9,667 nt of DNA. It comes from Capsulimonas sp. (GTDB lineage Bacteria; Armatimonadota; Armatimonadia; Armatimonadales; Capsulimonadaceae). Where the stretch lies: the NCBI GenBank assembly GCA_025963815.1, contig JAOQAA010000200.1:1-9667 (forward strand), in the 5' to 3' direction. The position numbers were made by a program, and so were the translations under genes. Shown in pieces: positions 6,732-9,667 of this stretch. The notes below the pieces were generated by a model. The model did no database searches. It was not told the DNA's origin and saw only the letters and a program-made list of their open reading frames with translations. Numbering within the stretch: the stretch's first letter is position 1; each line of letters starts with the position of its first letter.

Positions 6732-7859
6732 TTGGGAAACGCGTATACCCCTGGATTGAAGGTCAGCCCTTACACGATCGTTCGCCGCACGCGGCGTCTG
6801 CCGCTGAAGGGGGATGTGCTGGTTGAAGCCGGCTCCGATGTCGCCCCAGATACGGTCGTCGCCCGCGCGGCCCTGCCTGGCCTGATGCAGAGCGTCAAAG
6901 TCGCGGCGCAGCTGGGCATCGATGCGGACGAGCTTCCGGGAACGCTGGTCGTCAAGGAAGGCGACGCCGTCGAAAAAGGGCAGATCCTCGCCGCCACGAA
7001 GTCGTTTTTTGGGATCTTCAAAACTGAGGTCAAGTCGCCGCTCGCCGGGAAGGTCGAGACGATCTCCTCGGTTTCCGGCAACGTCGGTATCCGTCAGCCC
7101 TCCTCTCCCGTCGATCTCACGGCTTATATCTCCGGCAAGGTCTCTGAAGTCATTGCTGGGGAAGGGGTGATCGTCGAGACTGCGGGGGCCTTGATTCAGG
7201 GCATCTTCGGCGTCGGCGGCGAGCGCGTCGGCCAGGTCAAGGTGGTGTCGGCCACACCGGAAAGCAATCTGACCGAAGCTGACATCACGCCGGACCTCGC
7301 GGGCAAGATCATCATCGGCGGAGCGAATATCTCCGGCGCGGCTCTGCGCAAGGCATCGGATGTCGGCGTCAAGGGGATCATCGTCGGCGGCATCATCGAT
7401 AAGGATCTGATCGAGTTTCTAGGCTACGATATTGGCGTCGCGATCACCGGGCATGAGAATATCAATATCACGCTCGTGATCACTGAGGGCTTCGGCACAA
7501 TCGCTATGGCGCGCCGCACCTACGAATTGCTGTCGTCGCTGGAAGGCAAGGAAGGCAGCATCAACGGCGCCACCCAGATCCGCGCCGGCGTCATCCGCCC
7601 CGAGATTATCGTCCCGCTCGCTGTCGACGCCGTAAAAGCCAAAGCCAATGAAGAGCAGGAAGCCGGCAACCTCAGCATCGGCACTCCGATCCGCCTGATC
7701 CGCGAACCCTACTTCGGGGCCCTCGCCACGGTCAGTGCCCTGCCGCCGCAGCTCACCAAGCTCGAGTCTGGAACCGTCGTCCGCGTCCTCGAAGCTAAGC
7801 TCGCTGACGGCAGCGTCGTCACCGTCCCCCGCGCCAACGTCGAGATCATGGAGCAGTAG
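6732..7859 (+). CDS. Conserved protein of unknown function, barrel-sandwich-like N-terminus and KOW-like C-terminus
   Basis: The 375-residue product has no signal peptide or membrane segment. Residues 1-150 contain repeated short beta modules like those of lipoyl/biotinyl carrier or RnfC-type barrel-sandwich hybrids: PLKGDVLVEAGSDV (24-37), VKEGDAVEKGQILA (74-87) and KSPLAGKVETI (101-111). The modified-Lys motif of true carriers (MKM or DKA) is absent, so it is probably not biotinylated or lipoylated. The centre is very glycine-rich and looks strongly conserved: IQGIFGVGGERVG (155-167), KGIIVGGIIDKDL (214-226), ITGHENINITLVITEGFG (238-255), and GATQIRAGVIRPEII (279-293). The last 60 residues resemble a KOW/NusG-type small barrel (RLIREPYFGALATV, then VPRANVEIME). 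No enzyme or pathway is recognised. TTG at 6732 is preceded by AGAGGAG (up to 6726) with five bases between. It follows the methyltransferase by 38 bases, likely the same operon. Confidence 0.85.
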   Translation: MGNAYTPGLKVSPYTIVRRTRRLPLKGDVLVEAGSDVAPDTVVARAALPGLMQSVKVAAQLGIDADELPGTLVVKEGDAVEKGQILAATKSFFGIFKTEVKSPLAGKVETISSVSGNVGIRQPSSPVDLTAYISGKVSEVIAGEGVIVETAGALIQGIFGVGGERVGQVKVVSATPESNLTEADITPDLAGKIIIGGANISGAALRKASDVGVKGIIVGGIIDKDLIEFLGYDIGVAITGHENINITLVITEGFGTIAMARRTYELLSSLEGKEGSINGATQIRAGVIRPEIIVPLAVDAVKAKANEEQEAGNLSIGTPIRLIREPYFGALATVSALPPQLTKLESGTVVRVLEAKLADGSVVTVPRANVEIMEQ

Positions 7860-7874
7860 ACGATAGCATTGCGC

Positions 7875-8867
7875 CTAATCCCAATAAGCGCCCAGCGTCT
7901 CCAATTGATCTCGGTATTCGATATTCGCGATCCACTCTTCCGGCCACGCCGTGAGCCCCCAATGGGCTCCGGCGAAGGCTCCGGTCAGGCATGCAATCGA
8001 ATCCGAATCGCCGCTGGAGACAGCGGCGCGCTGAATGGCGGCGATGGGATTGTCCGGGAACAACAGGAAGCAGAGCAGCCCGGTCGCGAACGCTTCTTCC
8101 GCGACCCAGCCTGCGCCGGTCAGCGTGCAGGGATCGACTTCCCGATTGGGATTCTTCAATGCGGCGTCCAGATCATCCATTCGCCATAGACACTCTTCCC
8201 AGCCTTGTGCGATAAATGCGGCTGGCGATTTCATCATTGGCTGCAGCCACAAGTCCCCCAGCCATTCCTCGTGATAGACTTCCCGCTGGCTGTGCGCGTA
8301 TTCGCGGAGCCGCCGCGTCAGACCATTCAGATCTCCTCCACCCAGCAAATCCGCGACGGCCGCCGCAGTCAGATCGGCCGCCGCCAGCCCCGTGGCGTGT
8401 CCATGTGTTAATGCTGCCTGAAACTGCGCAATCGCCGCGCGCGTCGTTGGGTCCGTATTCAGCAATCCGACCGGCGCGACGCGCATATTGGCGCCGCAGC
8501 CCTTGGAGGATTCGATCGTTGCTTTACGCCAATCCCAGCCCTTCTCCAGACCGTCGCACGCACGCAGGCATGTCATGCCCGGCGCACGGTCGTTGTCCGG
8601 ACTGCGAAACCATCGCAAGAACGTCTTGCGCAGTTCTTTTTCCAGAGTTGCTGGAGACAAGTCTGTCCCAGCGCGGTGCAAGGCTTCGCCCATGGCGATT
8701 GTCATCTGGGTGTCGTCCGTGACGCGAATGGGGCGCCCTGTAAGACTGGTCGGTCCGTTCGGAGGATATTTCGCCAGAATCTCCTCAACTTTCATGAACT
8801 CAGTATCCGCGCCGAGCGCGTCGCCAAAGGCCAGACCATAAAGACATCCAGAAGCATTTCTTGACAT
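7875..8867 (-). CDS. ADP-ribosylglycohydrolase (DraG/ARH) family protein
   Basis: Members of this family remove ADP-ribose from proteins or small acceptors with two Mg/Mn ions, as DraG does for nitrogenase reductase. The 330-residue product has the family pattern: GLAFGDALGADTE (11-23), the metal-binding TDDTQM (50-55), SSKGCGANMRVAP (120-132, equivalent of the S-x-G-N-G-xx-M-R loop but with CGA for GNG), THGH (154-157), and a C-terminal metal motif SGDSDSIACLTGAFAGA (285-301, usually GDTDT). All metal ligands seem to be present, so hydrolase activity is likely, but the substrate is open; no DraT or other ADP-ribosyltransferase is nearby. The chosen start is the ATG at 8867-8865, preceded by AAAGGAA six bases upstream. 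The frame stays open much further, but only as an antisense shadow of the divergent gene. It converges on the KOW-like gene with 15 bp between stops. Confidence 0.93.
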   Translation of the reverse strand: MSRNASGCLYGLAFGDALGADTEFMKVEEILAKYPPNGPTSLTGRPIRVTDDTQMTIAMGEALHRAGTDLSPATLEKELRKTFLRWFRSPDNDRAPGMTCLRACDGLEKGWDWRKATIESSKGCGANMRVAPVGLLNTDPTTRAAIAQFQAALTHGHATGLAAADLTAAAVADLLGGGDLNGLTRRLREYAHSQREVYHEEWLGDLWLQPMMKSPAAFIAQGWEECLWRMDDLDAALKNPNREVDPCTLTGAGWVAEEAFATGLLCFLLFPDNPIAAIQRAAVSSGDSDSIACLTGAFAGAHWGLTAWPEEWIANIEYRDQLETLGAYWD

Positions 8868-8895
8868 AGTGTTTCCTTTACACTTTAATGCATTC

Positions 8896-8904
8896 AGTAT
8901 ACCA
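8896..8904 (-). promoter_or_regulatory. Extended -10 promoter for the ADP-ribosylglycohydrolase gene
   Basis: On the minus strand TGGTATACT matches an extended -10 (TG-n-TATAAT with 5 of 6 in the hexamer). No good -35 lies 16-18 bases upstream, which extended -10 promoters tolerate. The transcript would start near 8889, giving a leader of about 22 nt that holds the AAAGGAA ribosome site. It lies in the 103-bp divergent gap with the stress gene, in which I saw only weak -10/-35 candidates for the plus strand. Confidence 0.55.
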
Positions 8905-8970
8905 CACCTCTCTGTCTTAAGCTTTCGTCGCTTTGGGTAAAAGAGACCATCACGGAAGGGAAACGAGATC

Positions 8971-9474
8971 ATGAGCGATACACTGACACAAGAAGAAAAA
9001 GTTGCGAAGATTCGGGAGTTCATCAAGGACATCGATTTTGGGATGCTGACAACGATCGCCGCCGACGGTTCGCTGCACAGCCGGCCAATGTCCGCGAACA
9101 AGAATGTGGAGTTCGACGGAGATCTCTGGTTTTTCACCAATGCGTCGACCCTGAAGGTGGATGAGGCGCTCTCGCATCATCAGGTCAACGTCAGCTTCAC
9201 GCAGCCTAAGGACCACCGATATGTTTCAGTGGCGGGAACGGCGGAGCTGGTGCGCGACAAAGAGAAGATCAAGGAATTATGGGAGCCGGAGCTGAAGGCG
9301 TGGTTCCCGAACGGCGTGGACGAGCCGGATATTGCGCTGCTCAAGGTCAACGCGAAGTCGGCTGAGTTCTGGGAAGGCCCGTCCAGTTTTGTGGCTTACG
9401 CCGTGGGAATGGTCAAGGCGTTCGCCACCGGCGAGCAGTATCAGGGCGGGCAGAATGGGCGGGTTGATTTCTGA
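8971..9474 (+). CDS. Pyridoxamine 5'-phosphate oxidase-like general stress protein (flavin-binding split barrel)
   Basis: The 167-residue product matches the general stress protein 26 type of the FMN-binding split-barrel superfamily (known of the family; B. subtilis YdaG/GSP26-like). Typical elements are the DFGMLTTIAADGSLHSRPM strand-turn-strand (22-40), which in relatives faces the FMN; DLWFFTNASTLKVDE (51-65); VNVSFTQP (72-79); YVSVAGTAELV (84-94); KELWEPELKAWFPNGVDEPDI (101-121); and LLKVNAKSAEFW (123-134). Relatives bind FMN or FAD and are general stress proteins, but the substrate is usually unknown; true PNPOx activity is unlikely. Length is normal. Start ATG 8971 follows GGAAGGG (8954-8960) by ten bases, a somewhat long spacing; GAG at 8965-8967 is a weaker, closer alternative. 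It is divergent from the ADP-ribosylglycohydrolase gene. An inverted repeat starts immediately after its stop. Confidence 0.93.
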   Translation: MSDTLTQEEKVAKIREFIKDIDFGMLTTIAADGSLHSRPMSANKNVEFDGDLWFFTNASTLKVDEALSHHQVNVSFTQPKDHRYVSVAGTAELVRDKEKIKELWEPELKAWFPNGVDEPDIALLKVNAKSAEFWEGPSSFVAYAVGMVKAFATGEQYQGGQNGRVDF

Positions 9475-9475
9475 G

Positions 9476-9667
9476 CCCTCACCCCCGGCCCCTCTCCCGG
9501 GCGGCTAAAGCCTGGGAGAGGGGTGTCCAATAGTCGCAGTCAAAACGTGTTTCACCCACGCCTATGAAATTGAGATTTTGTGGCGCGAAGCAATGTTCGG
9601 CTTTCAAACCCTGGACATCCCTCTCCCCAGGCTTTAGCCGGGGCGGGAGAGGGACCGAGGGTGAGGG
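9476..9667. repeat. 192-bp nested inverted-repeat element (MITE-like or REP-like), reaching the window edge
   Basis: The left arm (9476-9529) and right arm (9612-9667) are near-perfect inverse copies of about 55 bp, differing by a few substitutions and two or three single-base indels, around an 82-bp A/T-richer core (9530-9611). Each arm also folds alone. The left arm pairs CCCCTCTCCC (9489-9498) with GGGAGAGGGG (9514-9523) and has GGCTAAAGCC in the loop (9503-9512). The right arm pairs CCCTCTCCCC (9619-9628) with GGGAGAGGG (9645-9653). No T-tract follows, so a normal intrinsic terminator is not supported. Pyrimidine/purine-rich repeats of this CCCTCACCC...CCTCTCCC kind are known as dispersed elements in several GC-rich bacteria. 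The element may extend past the edge. The core holds no supported gene. Confidence 0.85.

Noticed and set aside
4987..8888. The 10-mer TTAAAGTGTA near two gene starts (plus 4987-4996, minus 8888-8879) as a shared operator.
   Set aside because: Many 10-mer matches are expected by chance in this length on two strands, and its position relative to the two promoters differs.
8915..8943. A sigma-B-like or sigma-70 promoter (GGGTAA / TAAAAG) for the stress gene.
   Set aside because: Boxes and spacing are weak and no sigma-B regulon is indicated in this organism.
8868..9140. N-terminal extension of the ADP-ribosylglycohydrolase frame.
   Set aside because: The extension runs antisense to the stress gene and through the promoter region. 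A good ribosome site and the family N-terminus place the start at 8867.
9564..9667. ORF starting ATG 9564 and open to the window edge.
   Set aside because: It has no ribosome site and most of it is the translated right arm of the repeat, a usual source of spurious proteins.

Overview
The window is about 9.7 kb of GC-rich bacterial chromosome that reads mostly as housekeeping and conserved unknown genes. I see no phage, CRISPR, transposase, rRNA or tRNA. SecD and SecF are fused into one chain and secDF lies just upstream of recJ. Three of the six complete genes start with TTG behind a good Shine-Dalgarno, and two conserved-but-uncharacterised families are present. This would fit a terrabacterial phylum such as Armatimonadota or Chloroflexota, but that placement is inference from general impressions, not from a search.

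Left part (1-3032): the tail of an upstream gene, possibly a glycosyltransferase, ends at 202. A perfect consensus sigma-70 promoter (TTGACA, 17-bp spacer, TATAAT) straddles its stop codon and drives the SecDF translocase motor subunit (265-2994). SecDF is followed by a strong intrinsic terminator with a GCAA loop. The secDF leader has a 10-bp direct repeat around its ribosome binding site that could form two mutually exclusive hairpins.

Middle (3113-7859): recJ, the single-strand 5'-3' exonuclease, comes first. After a 173-bp gap with a candidate extended -10 promoter there is a three-gene same-strand set: an exported protein that resembles pieces of a secretin, a SAM-dependent methyltransferase with a degenerate Trm112-like N-terminus, and a conserved protein of unknown function with a barrel-sandwich-like N-terminus and a KOW-like C-terminus. 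Spacings are 9 and 38 bp, so co-transcription is likely. This set is the best candidate in the window for undescribed biology, although nothing in the sequence shows what it does.

Right part (7875-9667): an ADP-ribosylglycohydrolase family gene on the minus strand converges on the unknown protein, with only 15 bp between the stop codons. It is divergent from a general-stress-type flavin-binding (pyridoxamine 5'-phosphate oxidase-like) gene. Two bases after that gene begins a 192-bp inverted-repeat element. Its arms are about 55 bp, each arm also folds on itself, and an 82-bp core separates them. It runs exactly to the window edge.
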